Assembly (NCBI GenBank): GCA_944325705.1
Contig: CALVBB010000007.1
Span: 1-64,000 of the forward strand
Source: Candidatus Gastranaerophilales bacterium
GTDB lineage: Bacteria; Cyanobacteriota; Vampirovibrionia; Gastranaerophilales; Gastranaerophilaceae
Direction of reading: 5' to 3'
Length of the DNA: 64,000 bases
Shown here: positions 34,135 through 43,531 of the stretch, piece after piece
Layout: the number at the start of each line of letters is the position of its first letter
How positions within the stretch are numbered: the stretch's first letter is position 1
Made by a program: the position numbers and the translations under genes
Notes under the pieces: generated by a model
Told to the model about the DNA's origin: nothing
What the model saw: only the letters and a program-made list of their open reading frames with translations
The model's database searches: none

Positions 34135-37100
34135 ATGGCACGCATCACCTCTAAGAAAAGAAGAATACTGGTTTCTTTGTTGTCACTTTCAATGATGGCA
34201 CAGCAAACCCTTGTTCCGATGGCGGCTGTTGCAAGCAGTATTACAGGGGTTACAAATCCGGGACAGATAGGGCATGTCAACGGTGATAGTATAACTACAG
34301 GTGCTAACGGGAATACAATTTATAATATTGCACCTTCCGCTCATAACGGTGATATTGGTTACAGACAGTATAAAAACTTTAACCTGTCAGAGGGTGATGT
34401 CGCTAACTTAATTTTCAAATATGGTTCGGAAAATGTTTCAAAATTTGTAAACTTTGTTGATAATACAGTTAATATCAACGGTATTGTTAACACAATGAGA
34501 GATGGAAATTTTTATGACGGCAAGGCTGTATTCATCTCTCCAAACGGTGTTGTTGTCGGAGCCAGCGGTGTATTGAACGTTGGTTCGCTTTCTGTTTTAA
34601 CTCCGACACAGGAACAGTACACTAAATTTAAAGGCAATATGTCCACTAACGCACCTATTCTGTCCGCAGAGGGTACACCTGAATTCAATGCTCTTATGAC
34701 AGATAAAGGTACAGGCACAATTGAAATTAACGGTAAAATTGTTGCAAGAGATACAATTCATCTGGCTGCCGCCGATGTAAACGTAAATTCCGGTGCTAAT
34801 CTGATGGCAGGTGTTAAAAATTCGGATGTATTATCATCTAATGCACAGGCAGATGCTCTGTTCCAGAAACTTGTAAATACAGATGCAATGATTGTGGGTA
34901 ATGAATTTCAGAATGTAAACGGAAATATTCAGATTACATCATACGGCAGCAACGGCGGTGTTAAAATTGCATCAAATAGTGTAGTTAAAAACTTTGGAGC
35001 AGGCGATACCAATATTACAAGCGAAGGCTCAAAAGGTATTACTATTGCAAGCGGTACAGTCAACTCCAGAGGTGAAACAAATATTACAAGCGAAAAGGGC
35101 GGCATTGATATAAGCGGCTCTGTTCGTAACGCAAACGGCGAATTAAATATCACAAGTAATGACGGCGGTATAAATGTTACCGATTCAGGATGGGTAAATA
35201 ATATTAATGGTGATACAAATATCACAAGCAAAGGATCCGGCGGAATTGTTGTAAACAATTATATCAGAACTCAAAACGGTGATACAACTTTAACAAACAG
35301 CGGTACTAACGGTATTGAAATTGAGTCAGGTCAGGTTGAAGCTGTAAACGGCGACTTAACAATTAACAACTCTGCATCAGGCGGTATTTTTATCGGTGAG
35401 TTTGAGGAAAACACAAATAATGCTGTTTCCAATAAAAACGGTAAACTCACAATTAGTAACTCCGGTGCTGACGGTATCACAATTGAAGGCCATGTTTATT
35501 CAGACGGTGACAATTCATCAATTACCAATACAAAAGGTGCTTTGAATATCGAAAGCTCCGGTCTTGTAAAAAACAATACAAACAAATTAACAATGACCAA
35601 CTCAGGAGCGGGCGGTATTAATGTTGAGGGGCTTGTAAAAGCTAATGGTGTTGATATTAACAGCACTAATTCCAATGTTGTAATAGGTGATAATACATCA
35701 AATGACAATTACATTTCATCTAACGGTGATGTTAATATCAAGATTACAAACGGCAATCTACTTAACAAAGGCGTTGTTAAAACTCTTGTTAAAACTACAG
35801 GCGGCGACCTGAATATTAACGTAAAAGACGGTACAATCGGTACAGATTCAACAAACTTTGCAGGTGTAGGCCCGAATGCCAGAGATTTGACAAAGTCAAT
35901 TAACGCAAATGTTGACGGAACTTATACAGCGGTAACAACAAGACAGAACAAGGCAAATGACCTTGTAATTAATCTGGCTGCTCTGAATTCCGACATGAAT
36001 TTGAACTATGTAAACGCTGACGGTAAAGCAATTCTTCTTGCAGATTCAACTGTGAAAGGCCAAACTTCTTACGACATTCTGAACGCTTCAACAGATTCAT
36101 CTAAAGCAAACGTTCAGGGTAAAGGCATTTCAATGATTGCCAGCGGAAATATCGGTACTGAAAATAATAAAGTAACATTTAATCAGACTGCAGGTCAGTT
36201 TAATAAAGCAGGCTATGATATTTCTGACAGCGGTAACCTTACTTATAAGCCAAATTCAAGCTATACCGTTAATATGTTAACCAAAAACGGTGACATTAAT
36301 GTTAAAGGCCAGAGTGATGCCTATGATACTAATGTCGGCACTATGATTTCAAGAAACGGTACAATTAATGCGGAATTCTCAGGCAATACTTACATTGATG
36401 AAATTAATGCCAAAGAAAAGCTTAACCTTGTAACACGCGGTGCTGAAATGTACATTAACAATCTTGGTCAAACTCCTAAGACTCCGGTTGATTACTACGG
36501 TTCTAACGGAAATATAGTTGCTGAGAGCGCTGATATTAAGGTTCTTGATATTAACCCTAATACAAGGGTTGATGAAGAAGTTATCAACGGTGTTCACCAC
36601 TGGGCTGATTCTCACCTTGTTATTAAAAACGGACAGGTTTCCGGAAATAAAGAACAGGGCAAACAGGATTTAACACTTACTGCAGATAATGTTTATGCCG
36701 GCGGTTATCGTTTCTATATGGGTAAAGACAGAAATGAAGATGGCAAAACTTACTGGGTATATGATGACAGAACATCTATGACAAAGCCTGACGGTTCTAC
36801 TCTTACAATCAGAGCAAATGCTGTAAGACCGGATGATGTTTCAGGTATTGGCAGAGATGTTAATGAAAGAAATTACTACGAAGGCGGCAGCGTTCAGGAA
36901 GATAAACCGGGATATGTTGATGAAGATGACGATCACCTCATAGTTCCGGAAGAAGATGATGATTCTGATTCGGATGCAGACGCAGATTCGGATGCCGATA
37001 GTGATGCGGACTCCGATGCCGATAGTGACGCAGATTCGGATGCCGATAGTGATGCGGACTCCGATGCCGATAGTGACGCGGATGCAGACGCCGATAGTGA

Positions 37101-38823
37101 TGCGGACTCCGATGCCGATAGTGACGCGGATGCAGATGCCGATAGTGATGCGGATAGTGATGCTGATAATGATGCAGATAGCGATGCAGACGCAGATGCC
37201 GATAGCGACGCGGATAGCGATGCCGATGCTGATGCGGATAGCGACGCCGATGCTGACAGTGATGCAGACTCCGATGCCGATAGCGACGCAGATGCAGATG
37301 CGGATAGTGACGCAGATGCTGACAGTGATGCAGATGCAGATGCAGATAGCGACGCAGATTCCGATGCAGATTCTGATGCAGACAGTGATGCAGATAATGA
37401 TATGGATAGTGACGCGGATGCAGACGCCGATAGCGATGCGGACAGTGACGCAGATAACGATGCTGATAGTGATGCTGACGCCGATGCAGATGCGGACGCA
37501 GACGCCGATAGCGATGCAGATGCGGATAGTGACGCCGATAGTGATGCGGATGCAGACGCGGATGCAGACGCCGATGCCGATAGTGATGCGGATAGTGACG
37601 CCGATGCAGATGCGGACGCCGACGCGGATGCAGACGCCGATGCCGACGCTGATGCTGATATGGACGCAGATAGTGACGCTGACGCCGACGCTGATGCTGA
37701 CAGCGATGCAGATAACGATGCTGATAGTGATGCTGACGCCGATGCAGATGCGGACGCCGACGCCGATAGCGATGCAGATGCGGATAGTGACGCCGATAGT
37801 GATGCGGATGCCGATGCGGATGCAGACGCCGATGCCGATAGTGATGCGGATAGTGACGCCGATGCAGATGCGGACGCCGATGCTGATGCAGATTCCGATG
37901 CCGACGCTGATGCTGATATGGACGCAGATAGTGACGCTGACGCCGACGCTGATGCCGATACTGATGCAGATAACGATGCGGACGCCGATGCTGATGCTGA
38001 CGCCGATAGCGATGCCGATGCGGATAGTGACGCTGACGCCGATAGTGATGCGGACAGTGACGCCGACGCCGATGCGGATAGTGATGCGGATGCCGATAAC
38101 GACGCAGACAGTGATGCTGACGCCGACGCGGACGCCGATGTAGACGCCGACGCTGATGCTGACGCCGATGCTGATGCCGATGCAGATATGGACGCTGACG
38201 CTGATGCAGATACTGATGCGGATGCTGATACCGATGCAGACACCGACGCCGACGCTGACGCCGACGCTGATGTTGATACTGACGCAGATGCAGACAGTGA
38301 CGCTGATATAGATACTGACGCTGACGCCGATGCAGATATAGACGCTGACGCTGATGCTGACGCCGATATGGATACCGATGCTGACGCCGATGCAGATGCG
38401 GACACTGACGCTGATGATGATTTGTATGAAAAGAATGATGATTACAAGACATACATTCAGAGAAAAGATGTTTCTGATAATATTCCGACTATTGATAAAC
38501 GTCAGTACATAAGATTTGATGTTACCCGTACAGACAAGCCGGTTGAGTTGATTAACAATGATAACGGAAGAATTTCAGGTCTTGTTGATATATCAAGAGG
38601 CGGTGTTGCAGTTAAACACAACAACCAGCTGAAAGCCGGCGATATTGTTCCTATAGAAATTTCATACGGTGATCTTGATATTGCGGCTGATGTAAAAATC
38701 ATATCTGCAACATCAACAAGGGCAGGTGCAGAGTTTGTAAACCTTGATGAGGCAACTGCTAACAAGCTCCTCTACCTCAACCTTCTGCTTGATACACCGA
38801 CAGGTATCTCGTTTAATCAATAA
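34135..38823 (+). CDS. giant TPS/FHA-type filamentous adhesin with Asp-Ser/Ala repeats and C-terminal PilZ domain
   Basis: 1562 residues. Residues 1-35 form an extended signal peptide (KKRR then a hydrophobic core, to VAS). Residues ~36-190 are a TPS secretion domain of the filamentous haemagglutinin/LktA type ([10 protein letters not shown]..., [20 protein letters not shown]). From ~250-560 run beta-helix-like repeats (GDTNITS..GGI). Residues ~941-1428 are an uninterrupted Asp-x dipeptide repeat, x mostly Ala or Ser. The last ~120 residues are a PilZ domain with both c-di-GMP motifs, RQYIR (R-x3-R) and DISRGG (D-x-S-x-x-G). A PilZ domain on an exported adhesin is topologically odd. No TpsB transporter gene is in the window. 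AAAGGAAG ribosome binding site and a strong terminator after the gene. Confidence 0.88.
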   Translation: MARITSKKRRILVSLLSLSMMAQQTLVPMAAVASSITGVTNPGQIGHVNGDSITTGANGNTIYNIAPSAHNGDIGYRQYKNFNLSEGDVANLIFKYGSENVSKFVNFVDNTVNINGIVNTMRDGNFYDGKAVFISPNGVVVGASGVLNVGSLSVLTPTQEQYTKFKGNMSTNAPILSAEGTPEFNALMTDKGTGTIEINGKIVARDTIHLAAADVNVNSGANLMAGVKNSDVLSSNAQADALFQKLVNTDAMIVGNEFQNVNGNIQITSYGSNGGVKIASNSVVKNFGAGDTNITSEGSKGITIASGTVNSRGETNITSEKGGIDISGSVRNANGELNITSNDGGINVTDSGWVNNINGDTNITSKGSGGIVVNNYIRTQNGDTTLTNSGTNGIEIESGQVEAVNGDLTINNSASGGIFIGEFEENTNNAVSNKNGKLTISNSGADGITIEGHVYSDGDNSSITNTKGALNIESSGLVKNNTNKLTMTNSGAGGINVEGLVKANGVDINSTNSNVVIGDNTSNDNYISSNGDVNIKITNGNLLNKGVVKTLVKTTGGDLNINVKDGTIGTDSTNFAGVGPNARDLTKSINANVDGTYTAVTTRQNKANDLVINLAALNSDMNLNYVNADGKAILLADSTVKGQTSYDILNASTDSSKANVQGKGISMIASGNIGTENNKVTFNQTAGQFNKAGYDISDSGNLTYKPNSSYTVNMLTKNGDINVKGQSDAYDTNVGTMISRNGTINAEFSGNTYIDEINAKEKLNLVTRGAEMYINNLGQTPKTPVDYYGSNGNIVAESADIKVLDINPNTRVDEEVINGVHHWADSHLVIKNGQVSGNKEQGKQDLTLTADNVYAGGYRFYMGKDRNEDGKTYWVYDDRTSMTKPDGSTLTIRANAVRPDDVSGIGRDVNERNYYEGGSVQEDKPGYVDEDDDHLIVPEEDDDSDSDADADSDADSDADSDADSDADSDADSDADSDADSDADADADSDADSDADSDADADADSDADSDADNDADSDADADADSDADSDADADADSDADADSDADSDADSDADADADSDADADSDADADADSDADSDADSDADSDADNDMDSDADADADSDADSDADNDADSDADADADADADADSDADADSDADSDADADADADADADSDADSDADADADADADADADADADADMDADSDADADADADSDADNDADSDADADADADADADSDADADSDADSDADADADADADADSDADSDADADADADADADSDADADADMDADSDADADADADTDADNDADADADADADSDADADSDADADSDADSDADADADSDADADNDADSDADADADADVDADADADADADADADMDADADADTDADADTDADTDADADADADVDTDADADSDADIDTDADADADIDADADADADMDTDADADADADTDADDDLYEKNDDYKTYIQRKDVSDNIPTIDKRQYIRFDVTRTDKPVELINNDNGRISGLVDISRGGVAVKHNNQLKAGDIVPIEISYGDLDIAADVKIISATSTRAGAEFVNLDEATANKLLYLNLLLDTPTGISFNQ
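36955..38419 (+). repeat. Asp-Ala/Asp-Ser coding repeat with 258-bp higher-order unit
   Basis: Hexanucleotide-style repeat GAY-GCN/GAY-WSN over ~1.46 kb. A longer period is visible: GATAACGATGC recurs at 37453, 37711 and 37969 (GATAACGATGCT, CT, CG), and GATATGGACGCAGATAG at 37657 and 37915, each 258 bp (86 residues) apart, so at least two tandem higher-order copies exist. Asn, Met, Thr, Ile or Val occasionally replace Ala/Ser. Confidence 0.9.
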
Positions 38824-38846
38824 ATAACAACATACTGAAAAGTTAA

Positions 38847-38879
38847 AATAGACCGGTTTTGAAATGACCGGTCTTTTTT
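38847..38879 (+). terminator. terminator after the adhesin gene
   Basis: Stem AGACCGGT/ACCGGTCT followed by T6; it may also serve the convergent gene. Confidence 0.9.
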
Positions 38880-38912
38880 ATGTAATCTTCCGTATTGCAT
38901 CTGTTGTAATTA

Positions 38913-40889
38913 TTACGCTCTGCGTCTGAGAAGTTTGTTTGTTCTTTCAAGCATTTCGTAATTTATGGTGTAATTAGGGATAGTGTAGCTGCCCTGTTTT
39001 CTTCCGGCCTGCTGGGTTCCCTGTTTCTGTCCTATTTGTGCACCAAGTGTTGAAAGTCCTTTGCCGACTTTTGTTGCATTCTCAAAAGAAGAGGTTTTGC
39101 CTTTGATAGGGTTTGTCATAGAACCTGTTGCCGCTGCAAGACGCTTTGAACGCTGCTCTGAAAGGCTTGAATTAAATGAGTTGTTAATTGCCTTTTTGGT
39201 GCTTTTTTCAGTAATCTTTTTGCCGGATTGTGCAAGATTATTTAAGCCGGCTTCTTTAGCCTGATTAAATGTGTTTTGAACATTACCAAATGTTCCGTTT
39301 GCTGTATCTATTGCCTGACCGACAGTATTTTTATTTTTAACCTGATTTAAGAGTTCTTTGCCGTCAACCTGTCCGTTCTGCATTTGTCCTAAAAGTTCTT
39401 CTTTCATACCTGCAGCCGCCTGTTTCTTAGTCATTCCGCCGAGTTCCCCATTCTTTTCAAGGTCGGCAGCAGCCTGTTTTGCAGCTGTTCCTGCAGCAAG
39501 CTGATCTTGTGCGCTCTTAACCTGTTCATCAACAGCTTTGAAGCTCTTGTCTAATTCTTTGGTGCCTTTAGCGGCTGCGGCTCCTGATTGGATTGCGCTG
39601 CCTGCACACTGTAATGCGGCAGCAAAGTTGCCGTTTGCAGCATGGCAGGCTGCTTTTGTTACATTGGCTGCTGCTGAACCATAATTACCGACTAATTCAA
39701 CAACAGTACCAGCTTTTTCAGTAAATCCGCCTGCTGAAATTAAAGCAGCGCCTGCTGCTGCGGTGAACGGGTTACAGGACATTGCCTGACCGGTAATAAT
39801 CATACCTTTACCAACTTTTTTGGTAATGCTTCCGACCTGTGATACGGTCTGGCTTATGTCGTCAATTTTTTCTGCAACTTTTAATACTTTATCTGAAGTT
39901 TTCTGATTATCTTCAATACCTTTTTCAAGTTTGAGGTAATATTTTGATTGCGACATTGTAACACGGTTCATTGTTGCAATTTTTTTGCCGGTTGTGGTCT
40001 GAAGTTTTTGAATACTGGCACGGCTTTCAATCATTGAGTCTGCAGTAGTACCTATTTGCTGCGCCAGTTCCTGCATACGTTTTGCGTCGCCTCCGGAAGA
40101 TTGCAGGCTTTCAAGCTCACGCTGCATATCTGTAACTTGCATACTTTTTTCTTCTATTGCTTTGATTTCTTTTTGAATTTGTTTTTCGTTTTCCTGAACC
40201 TCTTTTGTATCTTTTTGCATCTGTTTGTTGAATTTCTTTTCAGATTTATTAAGTTCTTTATTCAACTTGACAGAATTTTTTGAAAGCTTGTTCATTTCTT
40301 TTGTATTGGCTTCTGTCTGGGTAGTTTGTTTTTCAACACTTCCGGCATCTGCTTCAGCATCTGCAGCCATAGCTTTACCTTCAGAAGCGCTTACATTTCT
40401 GCCGTCAACTTCTTTTGAGTTGCCGGTTGATTTAGATGCGCTTGATTTTACAGTTCCCTGACCTCTGCTTATACTGTTCAGGTTATTCATTGAATCCTGA
40501 AATTCTTGTTCTGCAACTTCTGATTTCTTTTCGTTAAGTTTGTTCAGTTTTATCCTTGCACGCATTTTCTCGATAGGGTTCATACTCTGCATGTCGTTTT
40601 CAAGGTCAGAAATTGCGTTTCTTAGTTGTTTTGTTGTTTTTAAGCTGTCAATATCCTCATAGGATTTTTGTGCGTCATTAAGTTTATCCATATTTGAGGA
40701 TGTTGTAGTTTTGGCGCTTGTAGTTGTAGAAGTTTTGCTTGTTGTATTCGGAGCCGGAGCATTGAAAACTGAACCGGACATTGTCATATATGCCGGCTTC
40801 TGTGCTTCAGCAGTCTTGCCGCCTTTTTTTGCCATGGCGAGCTTGACTAAATCAGCCTTATTCAGATTGTTTACGTTGTTAATACTCAA
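38913..40889 (-). CDS. unknown 658-residue coiled-coil protein with a small-residue hydrophobic core
   Basis: Not recognised. Starts at TTG (40889) with GGAG upstream. Residues ~1-75 are Thr/Ser/Lys-rich; ~75-340 are strongly charged and coiled-coil-like (repeated Lys/Glu/Gln heptads); ~365-450 are rich in Gly, Ala and Ser with hydrophobic stretches (GMIITGQAMSCNPFTAAAGA; ALISAGG) and could be membrane-inserting; ~450-600 are coiled-coil again; the tail is basic. No signal peptide. The order coiled coil - hydrophobic hairpin - coiled coil recalls type III translocators such as IpaB/YopB, but that is only a resemblance. Alone on the minus strand between the adhesin and fabI. Confidence 0.75.
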   Translation of the reverse strand: MSINNVNNLNKADLVKLAMAKKGGKTAEAQKPAYMTMSGSVFNAPAPNTTSKTSTTTSAKTTTSSNMDKLNDAQKSYEDIDSLKTTKQLRNAISDLENDMQSMNPIEKMRARIKLNKLNEKKSEVAEQEFQDSMNNLNSISRGQGTVKSSASKSTGNSKEVDGRNVSASEGKAMAADAEADAGSVEKQTTQTEANTKEMNKLSKNSVKLNKELNKSEKKFNKQMQKDTKEVQENEKQIQKEIKAIEEKSMQVTDMQRELESLQSSGGDAKRMQELAQQIGTTADSMIESRASIQKLQTTTGKKIATMNRVTMSQSKYYLKLEKGIEDNQKTSDKVLKVAEKIDDISQTVSQVGSITKKVGKGMIITGQAMSCNPFTAAAGAALISAGGFTEKAGTVVELVGNYGSAAANVTKAACHAANGNFAAALQCAGSAIQSGAAAAKGTKELDKSFKAVDEQVKSAQDQLAAGTAAKQAAADLEKNGELGGMTKKQAAAGMKEELLGQMQNGQVDGKELLNQVKNKNTVGQAIDTANGTFGNVQNTFNQAKEAGLNNLAQSGKKITEKSTKKAINNSFNSSLSEQRSKRLAAATGSMTNPIKGKTSSFENATKVGKGLSTLGAQIGQKQGTQQAGRKQGSYTIPNYTINYEMLERTNKLLRRRA

Positions 40890-41065
40890 TATAAAGCTCT
40901 CCGAATCTTTTTACTCTCTAAATATATAAAGTTTCCCGATAAAGCCTGATTTCACCAAGTTTGAAGTTTGTTACATTTGTTAATATATAAATTTGCGTTA
41001 ATTTTTTATTTTTGATAGAATTTTTTTATATTATTTGTTAGTTAGTTTTAAGGGAGATGTAAAAT

Positions 41066-41878
41066 ATGAAATTAATGGAAGGCAAAAAAGGGGTTATTTT
41101 TGGAGTTTCCAATACTCATGGTATTGCTTACGGCATTGCAAAACAGCTTTATGAAGCAGGTGCGGATATTGCATTTACATACGCAGGTGATGCGATGGAA
41201 AAACGTGTAAAACCTATTGCTGAAGGAATGAATGCAAAAATTATTATGAACTGCGACGTTACAAAAGAGGATGAGGTTGCAGCAGTATTTAAGGAATGTG
41301 AAAGAGTTTACGGAAAAATTGACTTTGTGGTTCATGCTGTTGCTTTTGCAGACAAAGAAGATTTGCAGGGCAGATTTGTTGACACTTCCCGTGCCGGATG
41401 GGATCTTGCAATGGGTGTAAGCGCTTACTCATTAATTTCTCTTTGCAGGCATGCTGAACCGATTATGAATGAAGGCGGCTCAATTTTTGCGCTTACTTAC
41501 CTCGGTTCTGAGTATGTTGTTGCAAATTATAATATTATGGGCGTTGCAAAGGCTGCGCTGGAATCTTCAATGAGATATTTGGCTGCTGACCTTGGCAAGA
41601 AAGGTATCAGGGTTAACTGTATTTCGGCGGGGGCTGTTAAAACTCTTGCTGCTAAAGGTATTTCGGGCTTTGATAAAATGCTTAAGGCTGCTGTTGCAAA
41701 GGCTCCTCTCGGCAGAAATGTTTCACTGGAAGATGTCGGCAAAGCAGGTTTGTATTTAGCTTCTGACTTGTCAACAGGCACAACAGGTCAGATACTTTAT
41801 GTAGATTGCGGCTGCCACTCGGTTTACGCATCTCTTGAAGAAATGGAAATTATTGCTAATTCTATTCCTAAAGCATAG
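41066..41878 (+). CDS. fabI: enoyl-[acyl-carrier-protein] reductase (FabI)
   Basis: NADH-dependent last step of each fatty-acid elongation cycle. 270 residues. GVSNTHGIAYGIAK is the FabI form of the cofactor loop, HAVAFADKEDLQGRFVDTS follows, and the catalytic pair is Y-x6-K (YNIMGVAK), which separates FabI from ordinary SDRs. KTLAAKGISGF is the substrate-loop region. AAGGGAG upstream; single gene with its own terminator. Confidence 0.94.
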   Translation: MKLMEGKKGVIFGVSNTHGIAYGIAKQLYEAGADIAFTYAGDAMEKRVKPIAEGMNAKIIMNCDVTKEDEVAAVFKECERVYGKIDFVVHAVAFADKEDLQGRFVDTSRAGWDLAMGVSAYSLISLCRHAEPIMNEGGSIFALTYLGSEYVVANYNIMGVAKAALESSMRYLAADLGKKGIRVNCISAGAVKTLAAKGISGFDKMLKAAVAKAPLGRNVSLEDVGKAGLYLASDLSTGTTGQILYVDCGCHSVYASLEEMEIIANSIPKA

Positions 41879-41896
41879 TCTTTCGGGTTAAATAAT

Positions 41897-41928
41897 AAAA
41901 AGGGAGCCTTGTTCAGGTTCCCTTTTTT
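41897..41928. terminator. terminator after fabI (bidirectional)
   Basis: Stem AAAGGGAGCC/GGTTCCCTTT (one G-T pair) with a TTGTTCA loop and T6, between convergent genes. Confidence 0.85.
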
Positions 41929-42382
41929 ATTGTGGTTGCTCTGCATAAATTGTTAGAATCTTTCTTAGTTTGCGTTTGTTGTAATATTTTTTGTCAACAA
42001 ATGTATAAGTTTTAGCTTTCGTATTAATAATAAATAACGCCGGTTCTTCTTCTACATAAAATAATTCTGCAAAGTCCTGATTTTCTGTGTATTTTGTATT
42101 GAGAACGCAAAAATTGTATTTCCCTTTAAATTCTTCATAAACCATTTTGCCGATTGGTGCTAACCTGACAAGAGAAAATATGTTTTCAGAGTTTGCAAAA
42201 ACGAGCAAAAACGGTATATCCTGTCCTAGTGCCTGCCAGTAAGGCATTCCAAGCTGTGACTTGTTAAGATAAGAGTTGATTTCTTCCTGTGAAACGTCTA
42301 CGGGCAAGCCTGCCGGCATGTCTATGGCGATTGCAGTTTGGGCAATAAATATACAAATAAGGGTTAAGAAAATCTTTTTCAT
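41927..42382 (-). CDS. secreted thioredoxin-fold-like protein without CxxC
   Basis: 151 residues with a signal peptide (MKKIFLTLICIFIAQTAIA, cut after AIA). The rest has a thioredoxin-like pattern: FLLVFANSE (beta strand and active-site position), KYNFCVLNTKY, and EEPALFIINTKAKTYTFVD (cis-Pro region, EEPALF). The CxxC redox pair is missing and only one Cys remains, so a redox role is unlikely. Function unknown. No Shine-Dalgarno sequence. It lies downstream of the minus-strand HTH gene. Confidence 0.6.
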   Translation of the reverse strand: MKKIFLTLICIFIAQTAIAIDMPAGLPVDVSQEEINSYLNKSQLGMPYWQALGQDIPFLLVFANSENIFSLVRLAPIGKMVYEEFKGKYNFCVLNTKYTENQDFAELFYVEEEPALFIINTKAKTYTFVDKKYYNKRKLRKILTIYAEQPQ

Positions 42383-42406
42383 AATTTTATAATATACAGA
42401 AATTTT

Positions 42407-42682
42407 TTATAATTCAATTAATGTAAAATCTTGGCCGAGGTTTGTTTCAAGGTCTTTTACTATCTGTGATGCGGGTATATTGAGGCCCTGCGACATTCTC
42501 AGCAGAGTGCTCAGCTGAGGGTCTTTAATGCCTTTTTCCAGATCTGCCCACATTGATTTTGTCATCCCTATTTCTGCAGAGATAAGGCTTATGGATTTAT
42601 TGGCTTTTTGTCTGTATTTCTTGATAATTGAGCCTATTTCCTGTTTATATTTAGATTTATTTTCTTCAAAAAATCCTTGCAT
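42407..42682 (-). CDS. XRE-family HTH regulator divergent from a pilin
   Basis: 91 residues. HTH_3 pattern at ~15-70: IGSIIKKYRQKANKSISLIS, then AEIGMTKSMWADLEKGIKDP and LSTLLRMSQGLNIPAS. DNA-binding repressor or activator by family. It is divergent from the pilin at 42750 with only 67 bp between, in which the palindromes TAGTACTA (42694-42701) and CTAATATTAG (42720-42729) lie, so the pilin is its most likely target (inference). Confidence 0.85.
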   Translation of the reverse strand: MQGFFEENKSKYKQEIGSIIKKYRQKANKSISLISAEIGMTKSMWADLEKGIKDPQLSTLLRMSQGLNIPASQIVKDLETNLGQDFTLIEL

Positions 42683-42693
42683 TTTTCTAATTA

Positions 42694-42729
42694 TAGTACT
42701 AAATTAAGAACAAATTGTGCTAATATTAG
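42694..42729 (+). promoter_or_regulatory. pilin promoter with overlapping palindromes
   Basis: Extended -10 TGC-TAATAT (42718-42726) embedded in the palindrome CTAATATTAG (42720-42729); a second palindrome TAGTACTA (42694-42701) lies at the -35 region. AAAGGAG precedes the pilin ATG. Confidence 0.5.
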
Positions 42730-42749
42730 AACGAACGAAAGGAGCTTTG

Positions 42750-43505
42750 ATGAAAAACATAGCGTTTACACTGGCAGAGGTTCTTATAACGTTAGGTATA
42801 ATTGGGATTGTAGCTGCAATGACAATGCCTGCACTAATTGGAAAGTATCAGGAGGCGGCTTTGAAAAGTCAGTTTAAGAAAGTATATTCGCTGCTGTCTC
42901 AATCTTTAAGGCAGATGGATGTAAATAACGGCGGTGTGGCTTTACAGTGTTATCTATGGCCGCAGTCAAAATCGTCGGGTGGCCTTCCTTGTTTGGCCTA
43001 TGATGAAAGCGGTAATTGTAAGCAATGGGCATCCGGTTCTGCTACTCATTACGGTTATGATGATGATTGTGATATTTTTCAGCGGGAATTTGAGCATACA
43101 ATTAAAATTATTAAGGTTTGCGAGAATAATGCTTTAAAAAACGGATGTATCCCTGAATACAGCGGGGTTGATACAATTCAAAAGCAGAATAATGAAGATA
43201 TGTCTGATAAAGATGTTAATAAAGCAACAGCCGGAGTTGCATGGTGGCGGAAAAGTGCAATTGAAAAAGACAGGAAAGCTTACGTATTGTCTGACGGAAC
43301 GATTTTACTTATGAGCGGCTGGAGCGGTATGAGAATGTTTGCGGTTGACGTTAACGGAATGAAAAAGCCTAATAAGTGGGGGTATGACCTTTTTGTTCTG
43401 TCGGTCGTTTCGGATAACGGAAGTTCTTTAAATTTGATACCATCTTACAATGTCAATCCGGTTGAAAAAGGCGGCAAAACCGCAAAGCAGATGTTAACAG
43501 AATAA
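42750..43505 (+). CDS. type IV pilin-like protein
   Basis: 251 residues from the ATG at 42750. Very short leader MKNIA before FTLAEVLITLGIIG (Ala at -1). Cys-rich middle (LQCYLWP, LPCLAYDESGNCKQW, DDDCD, VCENN, NGCIP) that may form several disulphides. Shared signature DVNGMKKPNKWGYDLF toward the C-terminus. Divergent from an XRE gene; convergent with the next pilin on the other strand, only 26 bp apart. Confidence 0.88.
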   Translation: MKNIAFTLAEVLITLGIIGIVAAMTMPALIGKYQEAALKSQFKKVYSLLSQSLRQMDVNNGGVALQCYLWPQSKSSGGLPCLAYDESGNCKQWASGSATHYGYDDDCDIFQREFEHTIKIIKVCENNALKNGCIPEYSGVDTIQKQNNEDMSDKDVNKATAGVAWWRKSAIEKDRKAYVLSDGTILLMSGWSGMRMFAVDVNGMKKPNKWGYDLFVLSVVSDNGSSLNLIPSYNVNPVEKGGKTAKQMLTE

Positions 43506-43531
43506 GCAAGAGGGGGCATATCTGTTTATTT

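Noticed and set aside
37000..38400. CRISPR array
   Set aside because: The periodicity is protein-coding (Asp-Ala/Ser), in frame, with no unique spacers of even length; no cas genes are present.
36933..38452. Long frames of ~395-504 codons antisense to or overlapping the adhesin repeat
   Set aside because: They are by-products of the GAY-GCN hexanucleotide repeat, which leaves several other frames open; they have low-complexity products and no ribosome binding sites.
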